A stretch of 37,076 nucleotides of DNA, from NCBI GenBank assembly GCA_025360845.1, contig JANYBJ010000228.1:1-37076 (forward strand), in the 5' to 3' direction. Every line of letters begins with the position of its first letter. Within the stretch, counting starts at the first letter, position 1. The notes below the pieces were generated by a model that did not search any database, was not told where the DNA came from, and was given only the letters and a program-made list of their open reading frames with translations. Positions 24,701 to 34,300 of the stretch are shown here, piece after piece. The stretch comes from a bacterium. GTDB taxonomy: Bacteria > Verrucomicrobiota > Kiritimatiellia > RFP12 > UBA1067. A program made the translations under genes and the position numbers.

Positions 24701-27508
24701 TCGGGCGCGGGCAGGGGCAACGTGTCCATCGCGGGCGGCAGCCAACTGGACGCGAACGGCTACAACCTCTCGCTGAACGGGCTGTCGGGAGCGGGCAACG
24801 TGGTCGACTCGAACGGCGCCTCGACCCAGCTCACCGTCGGTCTGAACGACGCGGGCGGGACCTTCAGCGGCTCGGTCGATCCCGACATGCTGCTCTTCAA
24901 GACCGGCGCGGGCACGGAGACCCTGGGCGTCGGCGCGGCGGTCAACAACGCGCGGGTCGAGCAGGGTCTGCTGGGCGTCGTGAACCCGGCGGCTCCGGCC
25001 GGCACGGTCACGCTGACCGGCTCGGGCGGCCTCAGCGTCACGGGCAGCGGCGCCGACGCGGCCTCGCGGTTCGCGTCGCTGACGGCGCCGGCCGGCACGC
25101 GCATCGATATCGGCGGGAATGGTAAAGCTGAAGTCGTACTGGCAACTGACGCGACCATCGGCAGTGCGATCACCGGCGCCAGCCCGTCGGCTTTGCTCAT
25201 CAAGAGCGGCGCGGGCAAGCTGTCGCTGACCTCCGCAGCCTCATCGTACGCGGGGCAGACACGGGTGGATGACGGGTCGCTCGCGCTTTTGGACGCGGGC
25301 ACGCTCGGACCGGTAGAGGTTACCGGCGGCAAGTCGTTGACTGTGACCACGGGTGCGACCACCGGTCTGCCGGGCGAATATTTCGACTTTGCGCCTCCCG
25401 GCAACCCGGCTACGATGTACAACTCGCAGGCCGCGCTCGAGGCCTATTTGTCAGCCTATACGCCTGAGCGGATCAGAAGCAGCAGTCTCGCGGGCGCGAA
25501 GTTCGATTTCGGCAGCAACGGCAACAAGTTCCCGGACTACTACGCCTATACGTCCACTTTCCAAACATACTGGAAGGGCGAGATCGATATCCCGACCGCA
25601 GGCTCGTACACGTTCTACACCTCCAGCGACGACGGCTCGATGGTTTTCATCGACGGCGTGACGGTGGTGAACAATAACTATTTTCAGGGTGTCACGGAGC
25701 GGTCCGGGCCAGTCACGCTCACCGCCGGAACCCATGCCATCGCGATCGCGTTCTTTGATGGCGGCGGCGGATGGGGTATGTTCGTGAACATCGAGGGTCC
25801 CGGCATGGCGAAGCAACTGCTTCCCAACAGCATGCTGCATTCCGCGGCAAACCAGTTGCATCCGGCTGTGACCAGCTCGATCGGAGCGCTGAGCGGTGCG
25901 GGCTCTGCGAGTCTGCTGAGCGGTGGTGCGGTTCTGAAGATCGACGAGCAGGTCAGCTCGACCTACGCGGGCGGCGCGGCCGGTCCGACCAACAGCGCCT
26001 TTGCCAAGGCCGGTCCGCAGACCCTGACGCTGACGGGCAACAACGACGCCTTCCTCGGCGGCTGGTACCTGACGGCGGGCGTTCTGCAGGTCGGCGACGG
26101 CGGCGCGTACGGCACCTTGGGCGGCACACGCCTGACGACGACGGCCGGCTCGGTTTTGGCCTTCAACCGTTCGGACGACGTTGTCTATCCGGGCAGCATC
26201 AGCGGTGCCGGTGAGATCCGTTCGCTGGGTACGGGTGCAATTACGCTGAGCGGCAGCCTGTCGGGCTATGGCGGTGTAATCAAGATTGCGCCTAACCAGT
26301 CCGTGAAGCTGGCGAGTGCGCTTACGGGGAACGCGACCGTGACGAACAACGGCACTTTCGGCATGACCGGATCGCTGGCCAGCGCCGACGGGTCGCGCAT
26401 TGGCGGCACTGGTACGACCCTCGTGCAGAATGGCGCTAAACTCACAGTGTCGAGCCCGGCGGCCTTCCCCAACAGGGTGGCGCTGGAGGGCGGTACGGTG
26501 ATGTTGCCTACGACGAGCGAGGCGCTCTCGGACCTGACCGTTCGGTCCGGGTCCGCGTCAAACGTGGAGCCGGCCTATTCGACCAACACACAGGGCATGG
26601 CGATCGGACGGCTCACGCTGGAGGCTGGCTCCCTGCTGCGGGTGGGCGACAACCCGGCGTATTCCGGCGGCGCGGTTCCGGGGCTGTACGGCAGGTATTA
26701 CGACATGGGACCCAATAACGAGATGTTCGCCACGATCGAGACGTTCGAGGCGGCCGTGGCCAGCCAGACGGTGCAGCTCATCGCGTCAAGCGCGCTCGCC
26801 GGCGACACGTTCGACCTCGGCGGAGGGGGTGAGAGGTTCCCCGGCAAGTACAGCGGCGGAGCCCAGAACTTCTGCGCGATCTGGAAGGGCAAGATCAAGA
26901 TCGACGTGCCGGGAGGCTACACCTTCGCCACAACCACGGACGACCAGAGCATGCTCTTCATCGACGGGGCGGCGGTGGTTGTCAACAACTTCTGGCAGGG
27001 GATGACGCTTCGGTCCGGGACGGTCACGCTGGGCGCGGGCCCGCACGACATCGCGATGATGTTCGGGCAGGGCGGAGGCGGTTACGGCATGTACGTGGAC
27101 ATCACCGTTCCGGGCGAGTCCAGCAAGCGCCTGCCGAACTCCATGCTGTACAGCTGGCTGCCCCTCCTGGACGTGGCCACGGTCGCGGTGACCAACGGCC
27201 CGGGCGCGGCGGCGGTGTCGCTGAACAACGGCTACGCGCTGCGCGTGAAGGACCTCTGGGTCGATGCCGGCGCCCATCTGGCGGTGACGAGCGCGGTCGC
27301 GGTCGCCGTGTCCGGCAGTACCCTGAAGGTCACGGTCCCGCATGAGGTGCCGTTCGGCTCTTATCTGGTGGCCGACTTCACGGCGACGCCGGGGCTGACG
27401 CTGACTGGTGTGACGCTGTCCGCCGTCGGCACCGAGGGCCATCTGGTTTACCGTGATAAGGGACTCTATCTCGTGCGCAGCAGCGGCACGATGATCATTC
27501 TGAAATAA
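21794..27508 (+). CDS. giant surface protein: LamG, autotransporter-type beta repeats, two PA14
   Basis: 1904 residues. A signal peptide (about 1-21) is followed by a LamG/ConA-like domain (about 25-255; A-E-I-W-V and G-V-W-H-H-I-A-I-T-R), then a long Gly/Asn/Thr-rich right-handed beta-helix made of autotransporter-associated strand repeats (G-T-G-T-L-x-L-x-G-x-N-T-Y-x-G-G-T-x-I-x-x-G). Two PA14 domains (about 1192-1350 and 1630-1790) carry D-D-G-S-M-V-F-I-D-G and D-D-Q-S-M-L-F-I-D-G, the Ca/sugar-binding face. There is no C-terminal beta-barrel, PEP-CTERM or LPxTG signal; it ends with M-I-I-L-K. Likely exported, cell-surface and glycan-binding or adhesive. AAAGGAG precedes the ATG. Confidence 0.9.
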   Translation: MKSVCRVALCVMAVTAAASAAIHTAGTLLVDVRVSDLSGLSNNDKVTSWPCNGSVGGSFVPAVSGQGAVYQTSVLGAPAVTFAASANSVMTNTVLVPSSILGANPWSAEIWVINPTLENPEDQFSWTQRAGAGWGTGNEGSCMEIRYCADGGNGVEHYGAPNIPWSGNPPAAGVWHHIAITRDPGGTERLYADGVLLTTKTTTLNLRDNGAPFAMGGVWEGNWAMLFSGSLAKVRVHSGTLSDADVLNNYQFERGIFEPRWTGAAGVALPWADPANWENGYVAAAGDQFRIDNGGIAVLTQSVGTALSLLAASGGLTTGNGAALAVSSAVSLGGAGARFDLTVGGGTFEVLGGNALNAGVQGGTGVVNVNGGLLNLSGNLNLGEGATGQGDLHLNGGQLRVNAIGAITGGATNRVYFNGGTLLPRASGGTFMQGLSGAYVQSGSAVFDVAGGIDVTVAQPLLTDPSSTGGGLKKYGTGTLRLGGTNTFIGGILVDAGDLWFSNANGLDGYAGTITMTNAGASVGYEKAGGVAALLARLPTSSVGKIMLFAANANDTVDFSTHAGLELAMNGNFTYTGTYIPYGSRYVFAPTGPGNVYAGVIAGAASVEVNGTANGVLELTGDSSYTAGTVINGGMLVMSHLNALGAPSGAITVNSNAVLKLNAAGLPANFVQRVTSGSQGHILLGPACAGLSLNLTGRPGLTVGTDQGTLNYTGTITPDSNTYHLGGGNVGYFFSGNQGLVLTNLTDAAGPTPRKVVVETTGLVRLAAGNTYSGGTAITNSGAVFLSEDGLGAVPASPDPANIYVDKGVIRSAGNVFALAANRGLTVGPGGMELHPWSVGVMTVPGDLGGSGRIFTTDSGTVIFGGANNTWGGRLDIGAGASIIVGTGATFSWNRVAVIAGNNGAFGVNRNSDFAWTDAFASPLGSDGPNVGLRKLGTGTLTVNVSQPYAKDTSVEGGTLKAANAGAVPSGAGRGNVSIAGGSQLDANGYNLSLNGLSGAGNVVDSNGASTQLTVGLNDAGGTFSGSVDPDMLLFKTGAGTETLGVGAAVNNARVEQGLLGVVNPAAPAGTVTLTGSGGLSVTGSGADAASRFASLTAPAGTRIDIGGNGKAEVVLATDATIGSAITGASPSALLIKSGAGKLSLTSAASSYAGQTRVDDGSLALLDAGTLGPVEVTGGKSLTVTTGATTGLPGEYFDFAPPGNPATMYNSQAALEAYLSAYTPERIRSSSLAGAKFDFGSNGNKFPDYYAYTSTFQTYWKGEIDIPTAGSYTFYTSSDDGSMVFIDGVTVVNNNYFQGVTERSGPVTLTAGTHAIAIAFFDGGGGWGMFVNIEGPGMAKQLLPNSMLHSAANQLHPAVTSSIGALSGAGSASLLSGGAVLKIDEQVSSTYAGGAAGPTNSAFAKAGPQTLTLTGNNDAFLGGWYLTAGVLQVGDGGAYGTLGGTRLTTTAGSVLAFNRSDDVVYPGSISGAGEIRSLGTGAITLSGSLSGYGGVIKIAPNQSVKLASALTGNATVTNNGTFGMTGSLASADGSRIGGTGTTLVQNGAKLTVSSPAAFPNRVALEGGTVMLPTTSEALSDLTVRSGSASNVEPAYSTNTQGMAIGRLTLEAGSLLRVGDNPAYSGGAVPGLYGRYYDMGPNNEMFATIETFEAAVASQTVQLIASSALAGDTFDLGGGGERFPGKYSGGAQNFCAIWKGKIKIDVPGGYTFATTTDDQSMLFIDGAAVVVNNFWQGMTLRSGTVTLGAGPHDIAMMFGQGGGGYGMYVDITVPGESSKRLPNSMLYSWLPLLDVATVAVTNGPGAAAVSLNNGYALRVKDLWVDAGAHLAVTSAVAVAVSGSTLKVTVPHEVPFGSYLVADFTATPGLTLTGVTLSAVGTEGHLVYRDKGLYLVRSSGTMIILK

Positions 27509-27782
27509 GGGGTTGGGTTAACCTTATCCTAGCCGGAACGCGCGGGTGTTATCGCCCGCGCGTTCCTCATTTTATGGTTTCGCTTAAGCGAGAACAAGTC
27601 AAAGCCTTGCATAATATCATACAAAAACCGTCGGGGTAACGAAACCGCCGTTTCTTGATTTCGCAGGGCACCCCATTTTGATAAAATCCCTTCCATGATT
27701 ATCCGGTGGCCGGTTTTCGTTGAGCCGGGTGGCGCACAGTCTGACAGCAAGTTGGGTCTGGTCATTGCAGAGAGGATCTCAG
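27509..27782. other. intergenic region after the giant gene
   Basis: Contains the terminator described separately, a 10 bp perfect palindrome CGCTTAAGCG at 27581-27590, AT-rich ATAATATCATAC, and a TAAAAT box at 27682-27687 that may be the -10 of the DUF2157 operon (no good -35 seen). No gene is supported. Confidence 0.6.
27535..27573 (+). terminator. strong intrinsic terminator
   Basis: GGAACGCGCGGG (27535-27546) pairs perfectly over 12 bp with CCCGCGCGTTCC (27555-27566) across an 8-base loop. It is followed by TCATTTT, 26 bases after the stop of the giant gene. Confidence 0.9.
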
Positions 27783-29141
27783 ATGTCAATCAGGGAACTG
27801 CGCTGGTTGGAGCGCGAGGTCAAGGTGTGGGAGCGCGAGGGGCTGGTGGATGCGGCGACCGCCGAACGCCTGACCGCGCGTTATGCGGCTGAGGCTGCGA
27901 ACCGTACGCCCTGGGGCCGAGTGATTTTCGGAGCGTTGGGGGCTCTGCTGGTGGGGTTGGGAATCATCGCCCTGCTCGCCGCCAACTGGGGCGAGATCCC
28001 GCGCGACATCCGGGCCGTGATCGCCTTTCTGCCGCTGACGTTCTGCGCGGGGCTGCACGGGCTCGGCATACGCCGCGGCTGGGATTCGCGGGCGTTTTTT
28101 GAGCCGCTGGGTATTTTCTGGGGACTTTCGATCGGTGCGGGGATCGCACTGATCTCGCAGACCTATCATCTTCCGGGCGAGGTTGAGACGTTCGTCTTCA
28201 CCTGGATGGTGTTGCTGGTTCCGGTGCTTTACGCGACACAGGCGCTGGCGCCTGTTGTGGGCTACTTCATCGGGCTGCTGGTGTGGGTCTCGCTCGCGCG
28301 ACTGGCGGGCGGCGCGGGACTCTTCTACTGGCCGATGGCGCTGTTGGCGGTGCCCATCATCCGCGATGCGCGACGGGAGTCGGCAGGGGGTATCCGCGCG
28401 AACCTGATGCTCTGGGGCGCGGCGCTGTGCTCCACGGCGGCGTTGGGTGTGACGCTGGAAAAGAGTCTGCCGGGACTCTGGATGATCATCTACACCGGCG
28501 CGTTCAGCACGCTCTTTCTACAGGGTGTCCGTTCCGGGCGTTGCACAGGCACGTTGTGGCAGGATCCGCTGCGCACGCTCGGCGCAGGCGGCCTGGGCGT
28601 GGTGCTCTATCTGTTGATCTACGAGTGGCCTTGGAACAATGTCGGGCCGCAGTACTGGCGCGAGGACACGTATGTCCATGGCTGGGCGACCGGGGTCGAT
28701 TACGCGCTGGGCATCGCCTTGCCGGTGGCGGCGGCTTTCCTGCTGGTGCTGGTGGGCCGGGGCCTTTCCAAGCGGATGTGGCGTGGACAGTCCATGACGC
28801 CGGTGTGCGTCGTGTGCGCGTGGGGCGCGGCGCCCTTTGTCACTGCGGTGGCCTATGCGGTGGCCTCGTATGCGAAAAGCGACACGGTGCCGACGGTCAT
28901 CATGATGGTCTATCTGGCCGGGCTGGGGTTGGCCACGTTGGGCGAGGGGTTGGCGGAACGTCGGCTGCTGCTGGTGAATGCGGGGACCGTGGTTCTGCTG
29001 GGCGTGATTTTGGGCAAGTTCTTCTGCAGCGACGTTTCCTTCACGGTGAAAGGGATTTCGTTCATTGTTTGCGGCAGCCTGTTCCTTGGGACGAATGTGG
29101 CCTTCTCGCGGCGGTTAAAACAGCAAGGAGGCGTGTCATGA
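27783..29141 (+). CDS. DUF2157-type polytopic membrane protein
   Basis: About 452 residues. A short soluble N-terminal domain (L-x-W-L-E-R-E-V-K-V-W-E-R-E-G-L-V-D-A-A-T-A-E-R-L) is the DUF2157 start. It is followed by about ten membrane helices, the first G-A-L-G-A-L-L-V-G-L-G-I-I-A-L-L-A-A-N-W ending with the characteristic Ala-Asn-Trp. The function of the family is unknown. The start at 27783 is preceded by GAGAGG; a TTG at 27720 extends the frame but adds nothing conserved. Its stop overlaps the ATG of the GDYXXLXY gene, and the two families are commonly adjacent or fused, which supports both calls. Confidence 0.85.
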   Translation: MSIRELRWLEREVKVWEREGLVDAATAERLTARYAAEAANRTPWGRVIFGALGALLVGLGIIALLAANWGEIPRDIRAVIAFLPLTFCAGLHGLGIRRGWDSRAFFEPLGIFWGLSIGAGIALISQTYHLPGEVETFVFTWMVLLVPVLYATQALAPVVGYFIGLLVWVSLARLAGGAGLFYWPMALLAVPIIRDARRESAGGIRANLMLWGAALCSTAALGVTLEKSLPGLWMIIYTGAFSTLFLQGVRSGRCTGTLWQDPLRTLGAGGLGVVLYLLIYEWPWNNVGPQYWREDTYVHGWATGVDYALGIALPVAAAFLLVLVGRGLSKRMWRGQSMTPVCVVCAWGAAPFVTAVAYAVASYAKSDTVPTVIMMVYLAGLGLATLGEGLAERRLLLVNAGTVVLLGVILGKFFCSDVSFTVKGISFIVCGSLFLGTNVAFSRRLKQQGGVS

Positions 29142-29776
29142 AAAAGCGCCTTTATCTCGCGGTGGCCGTCCTGGGCATTGTGGCGCAGTTCGGGGTGCTT
29201 GGCGCGATGATCGTGCGCCGTGAACTCGCGCTCAAGCACGGCGTGGTGTGCCGGTTCCGCACCGCGCCGGTGGACCCGTTCGACGCCTTCCGTGGAAAGT
29301 ACGTGGCGTTGGACATCGAAGGCGCGCGCGACGGGCTGCTCACGGCTCAGAGGTTTGAGTGTAACCAGCGCGTCTATGCGCGTATCGGGACGGACACCAA
29401 CGGGCTCTCCGTGATCGAAGAAGTGACCGCCAAGCCCGACGCGTCCGCGCTTTGGATCAAGGCTTGGGTGACGTACAGTTGGGAGGACTACAAGGAGGTG
29501 ACTAACGTCGTGGCGCGTTCGGGTAGACCTCCGGGGGAGCAGCGTGTCGCGACCGGGAAATACCGGACGCGTTTGCGCATGCCGTTCGACCGGTATTACA
29601 TGGATGAGAAACTCGCGACCGAAGCGGAGAGCGCGTATCGCGACGCTTCCCGCAGGGAGAAGCGCGACGCGGTGGTGACGGTGCGCGTCTGGCAAGGCTT
29701 AACGGTGATCGAGGGCTTGGAGATCGGCGGAAGGCCCATCCAGGACATCGCACGCGAGCGGCTTCCAAAGAAATGA
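29138..29776 (+). CDS. GDYXXLXY-type membrane-anchored protein
   Basis: 212 residues with one N-terminal membrane helix (about 5-25) and an extracytoplasmic domain. The signature is recognisable in slightly altered form: D-P-F-D-A-F-R-G-K-Y-V-A-L-D-I at about 46-60, with Lys for the motif Asp and Ile for the last Tyr. A second strand region has V-W-Q-G-L-T-V-I-E-G-L-E-I-G-G. Such proteins pair with DUF2157 membrane proteins; their biochemical role is unknown. It overlaps the previous gene by four bases and the next by four (ATGA), so all three are coupled. Confidence 0.82.
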   Translation: MKKRLYLAVAVLGIVAQFGVLGAMIVRRELALKHGVVCRFRTAPVDPFDAFRGKYVALDIEGARDGLLTAQRFECNQRVYARIGTDTNGLSVIEEVTAKPDASALWIKAWVTYSWEDYKEVTNVVARSGRPPGEQRVATGKYRTRLRMPFDRYYMDEKLATEAESAYRDASRREKRDAVVTVRVWQGLTVIEGLEIGGRPIQDIARERLPKK

Positions 29777-31311
29777 AGCGAACACTGATAAACGCTCCTA
29801 GAAGACGGGTTATGTGGACACGGGCAGTGATGCTGGCGACGCTGGCGTTGACCCGTGTGGCGAAGTCGGAGGATATGCCGGTACGCTGGGGCGGGGGCGC
29901 GTCGCCGAACTGCGTTTCGGACGCGCGCGGACTGCCGGAGACGCTGGAGGGGGTGCAGCCGCTGTGGGAACTCAAACTCGGCACGCACCAGTATTCGATC
30001 CCGACCCTCGACCGGGGGCGCATCTATCTGGGGATCAACGACGCGGCGGTGAATCGTGCCGGATATCGGCCGAGCGGCGGCGGAGCAGTGCTCTGTGTGG
30101 ATCTGGCCACGCGGAAGACTCTCTGGCAACTGCCGAGCCCGCGTTTCATGGAGGGGCTCAAGCCGCCGTATCATTTTGACCAGTGGGCGTGCGGGGTATG
30201 TTCGGGACCGCTGGTGGCCGGCGACCGCGTGTATGTGGCCGGCAACCGCGGCGACGTGCTCTGTCTCGACCGCGAGGGACAGGCCAACGGCAACGGCGGC
30301 CCTTTCATGGAAGAGCTGGCCTATATGGGCGTGACGGGCTCGAACGCGGTGTTGGAGGCGACGGACGGAGACATCCTCTGGCGCTATGATATGATTGCAG
30401 AACTCGATGTCGTGCCTCACGACACCTGCGCCAACACGCCGCTGCTAGTGGATGGTCTGCTGTACGTGGGCACCTCGAACGGCGTGGACGGAAACCACGA
30501 AGCGTGTCCCCGGCCCGACGCGCCCATGCTGGTGGTGCTCGACGCGCAAACGGGAAGGTTGGTGGCCAAGGATGACCAACGGACCGGGCGGCACCTGTTG
30601 CACGGGAGTTGGTCTTCGCCGTGTTTCGGCGAGGCCGGCGGCCGGAAACTTGTGTTTATCGGGGGCGGCGACGGGTGGCTCTACGCGTTCGATGTGCCGG
30701 TGGCTTCGGCGGGCGGACCTGTCCAAACATTGCGCAAGGCGTGGTCAGCCGATTGCAACCCGCCACATTTCCGGATGAAGGACGGGCAGCCGCTGGCTTA
30801 CTCTTCGACGAGCCGTCATTTGACGGACGGGCCGAGTGAGCCGGTCGCGGCGCCGGTTTTCGACAAAGGGCGCGTGTATGTGGCCATCGGACAAAGTCCG
30901 CTGTACGGGCTCGGCAACGGATGCCTGAGCTGTTTCGATGCGGCCACGGGCGCGGTGGTCTGGCGTTCGGAGTCCCTCAACCGCACGCTCTCGGCGATCG
31001 CCCTTAGCGAGGGGGTGATCTTTCTTCCCGATTCAGCAGGCGACCTGCATGCGTTCGACGCGGAGACGGGTGCTCAACTGTGGTCACACAACCTTGAAGG
31101 GCCGGTGAACTACGCCAACGCGCGGGTTGCTGACGGCAAGGTGTATGTCGGCACGGAAAAGGGTGATTTCTGGATCTTGAAGGCCGGGCGGGAAAAGGTT
31201 GTGTTGTCACATACGCGGTTGCCGAGTCCGCCGGTCACGGCGGCTGTGACCGACGGCAAACTCTACATCCCCCTGCAGAACCGCTTGGTCGTTTACGGCC
31301 AGACGCCGTGA
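29773..31311 (+). CDS. secreted PQQ-type beta-propeller protein
   Basis: 512 residues, with a signal peptide (the hydrophobic part about 15-30; a start at M14, 29812, would also give one). The mature protein is an eight-bladed-type propeller of repeated G-x-V-Y-V-x-x-x-x-G and L-x-V-D-A-x-T-G-x-x-x-W units, for example V-L-C-L-D-R-E-G, L-Y-A-F-D-V, C-F-D-A-A-T-G-A-V-V-W-R and H-A-F-D-A-E-T-G-A-Q-L-W. It could be a PQQ enzyme or, more likely, a binding/scaffold propeller, since no clear dehydrogenase Cys-Cys/Asp site is seen. It is translationally coupled to the GDYXXLXY gene and is the last of three. It converges with the PKS-like operon, with no obvious terminator in the 46-base gap. Confidence 0.87.
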   Translation: MKRTLINAPRRRVMWTRAVMLATLALTRVAKSEDMPVRWGGGASPNCVSDARGLPETLEGVQPLWELKLGTHQYSIPTLDRGRIYLGINDAAVNRAGYRPSGGGAVLCVDLATRKTLWQLPSPRFMEGLKPPYHFDQWACGVCSGPLVAGDRVYVAGNRGDVLCLDREGQANGNGGPFMEELAYMGVTGSNAVLEATDGDILWRYDMIAELDVVPHDTCANTPLLVDGLLYVGTSNGVDGNHEACPRPDAPMLVVLDAQTGRLVAKDDQRTGRHLLHGSWSSPCFGEAGGRKLVFIGGGDGWLYAFDVPVASAGGPVQTLRKAWSADCNPPHFRMKDGQPLAYSSTSRHLTDGPSEPVAAPVFDKGRVYVAIGQSPLYGLGNGCLSCFDAATGAVVWRSESLNRTLSAIALSEGVIFLPDSAGDLHAFDAETGAQLWSHNLEGPVNYANARVADGKVYVGTEKGDFWILKAGREKVVLSHTRLPSPPVTAAVTDGKLYIPLQNRLVVYGQTP

Positions 31312-31357
31312 TGTCTACAAGCGGATCAAGCGGGACCGCTCGGTACGGCGAGAAGGG

Positions 31358-34300
31358 TCAGTCGCCTTCGAAGAGCGAGGCGGGGAGCATGCAGGAGGCG
31401 AAGACGTGGCCCGCAAAGAGCGAGGTATAGATCACGTTCCGGCGGCCTTTCAGGTGTTTGAAGGCCTCCAGCCATTGGCCGAGCAACTCGATCTGAACCT
31501 CGCCGCTGACGGGGTCGACGGAGATGATGTGGAGGTCTTTCGGGCTGTAGCGGATGCCGGTGCCGAGCGCTTTGGAGATGGCCTCCTTGGCGCACCAGAA
31601 GCGCAGCATGGCGGTCGGGGCTTCGCCTGTCTTTGCGGCTTGTTCCAACTCCTCGTGCGTGAAGACGCCTTTGGTGAAGTCCTCGGTGAGGTCGCGTCCG
31701 ATAGCCTCGATGTCGATGCCGATGCGGGCGTTGACGGCGACGGCGGCCACGATCAGCTTGGAGGTATGGGCGATCGACAGGTCGATGTTCGCGGCGGTGT
31801 GCTCGCGCCAAGGCCCGAGCGGGTGGGGTTTGCCGGAGTCGTCGGCCCAGATCGGGATGTCGGCGGCGGTCCAGCGCGCCTGGTGGTATTTCTGCAGGAA
31901 GCGGCGGACCGACTCCTTGGCGGCGGCGCGGCCAAAGAGCCATTCCACGCGGCGGCTGGTCGCGCCCTGCATCTCCAGCCACTCGTCCCGCTCGGCGGGC
32001 GCGAGCAGGACATACGCGAGGGTTTTGAGCCAGATTTCCTGATTGTTTTCGAAGATTTTGAACGGCACATCGGTCACCACCGAGGCGGCGACCGGCGAAG
32101 TGGGATTGCCCAGCAACGCCAGCGGCAGCTCTTGGGTGAGGAACTTTTCGGAGGGATGCAGGATGAACTGGTGGTACTCGGGGGGCACGCGCTCACAGAG
32201 CTCTTCCCAGCCTTTCAGGTGGATCAGCAGGTTGCCGTTGCCGTCGGAAATTTGGATGTCGACCGAATGTGAACGCGGGGTGACCGAGGTGAGCCGCAGA
32301 TAGCCGCGCAGGCGCATGCCTTCGGTGAAGCTCGAGGCGTAGAAGATGATGCGGCGCGCGCGGAAGGGAATGGAAATCGCGCCGGCGAACTTCTCGTGAG
32401 ACCGCCAGAGCGAAAAGCTGGAGACGACACCGTCCATGAGCATCGGCCAGATGGAGAAGAGCGGGATGCGCGTGTAGCGGACGGCGTCGGCGCGGCTGGG
32501 GACTTCGATCTCAAAGTCGATGCCCTCCTCGCTCCAGAGGTCGACATGCCTCATGATGCGCAAGCTGGTGCCTTGGAAGAGCCGGTCGGGATAGATGTCA
32601 TGTCCCGACCAGTTGACGGGGCGGGGGTTGGTGAGCGGCGGCGGCTGGATCGGGTGGTTGACCGTGCCGGTCGTGGTGAGCAGGATGGTTGCCTCGATGA
32701 TCGGCCGGGTGTAGGCGCTGTTCGGCGAGTCGTCGCGGAACTGGACCTTCACGGCTGCGTACTGCGAATCGGGCCAGGAGGTGCGATCGGCGCGGATGAT
32801 GACGCGCACCGCGCCGCGCTCGAAGCCGACCCAGCGCTGGGAGCGGAGGTTGTCCACCTGCGCGACACGGCGGCGGGGCACAAGCTTGCGGGCGGCCTCG
32901 CACATCATCTCCAGCCCGGTGATCAGCGAGAGGATGGTAAGCCCCTTGAGGTCCGGATTCGCGTACGACAACTGCGAGGTGCCGAGCGCGTAATCGCGCA
33001 GGAAAGGGTAGTCTTCGAGGGTGACGACCTTCGCGATTTCCAAGAGCACGCCCGGGTGTTCTTCGAGGATGTCCGCACTGGCCAGCAGGGGGAAGTCCGC
33101 GCCGAAATCGATCCGCCGCTTGTCGCTGATGACCGGCAACGCTTTCTTCGTCTGCTCCTGGGCCGAGCGGGTCGCGGAGAGGAATTCGCCGGAAGGAGCG
33201 AAGAGCGTGAGGGCCGGGAGCTGCGCGGAAAGGCGCAGGGTGTTTTCCGGGCGGACCGAAACAGACATCGGCTTGTCGAGATCAAGCACCCGCTGGCGGC
33301 GGTGGCTGTGGAGCATGGAGAGGTCGAGCTGCACGCCTTGCGCGGCGAGCATGCCGAGGGCGTGGTGGAGCTGGACCAGTCCCGAGCGATGAATGCGGTT
33401 GACGGCGACGGCCTGATGCGACTGGGTCTTGAGGGTCTCGTCGATCGCGTTGGTCATGTTGCCGCGCGCGCCGAGTTCGATGAAGACGCGGAACCCGTCC
33501 TCGTACATCTGCCGGATCGTGGCTTCGAACAGGATGGGGGAGGACCACTGGTCAGCCGTGATGTGCAAAATGTTGCGGGGCTGCGACGGCAGGCGGGCGG
33601 CGGTTGCGCAGGAGTAGACCGGGATCTTGGGCACATGCCGCACCCAGTGGGAGAGGAACTGCTTGATGGACGGGAGCGCCTTTGAACACCACGGGGTGTT
33701 GAAGGGCCGGTCCATGGGCACGGACATGGTTTTGGCTCCGGCTTTATGAAACGCGGCCATCACCTCTTTCACGATTTCGGGCGAGAGCGCGACGGACTGC
33801 TGGCGCGGGCTGTGGAAAAAAGACAGCGCCATGCGGCCGGGATATTTTGCGATCAGCGCATCGGTCAGATCGCGGGAAGCGTCGATGACCGAAAGCATGA
33901 TGCAGGCGGGAAGATCCTCACGCTCCACCAGCCGGTTGAGCATCTGGTAGCCCTCGCGCATGAACAGGATGCGCTTGTTGCGCGTGAGGTTCCCGTAGAC
34001 GCCGGCCACATCGAGGGCCGCGAAATCCCCGCCGCTGAAGCCGACGAGCCCGTCGGGGTTGACGCCCATGCGCTCGAACAGGCGGAAGAGCGCGGTGTTG
34101 GCCGCGTGGACCGCGATGAACGACTCCGAAAACGCGTTGGCGGTGAAGGCGTCCGAGTCGTTCCGATAACAGGCGGCGGGCGGGAAGACGTAATCGCAGG
34201 GCGAGAAATGCTGGGTCTCTTCAGTCTGAAGCGCCTCCTCAAGCTCGTCGAACGCGCCGCGGCACTCGCCGAAGACCAGGCAGAGGTCGCGCAGCATGTC

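Noticed and set aside
22600-26600. Repeated short motifs suggesting a CRISPR or tandem array
   Set aside because: The repeats are degenerate protein-level beta-strand repeats in frame, without regular identical DNA units or spacers.
27695-27892. Possible leaderless 65-residue gene after a TAAAAT box
   Set aside because: It overlaps the DUF2157 gene in another frame, has no -35 partner and has Gly/Arg-rich shadow composition. The box is better read as that operon's possible -10.
31312-31357. Terminator between the convergent propeller and PKS-like genes
   Set aside because: Only a 4-5 bp stem with a very short loop and no T-run is present.
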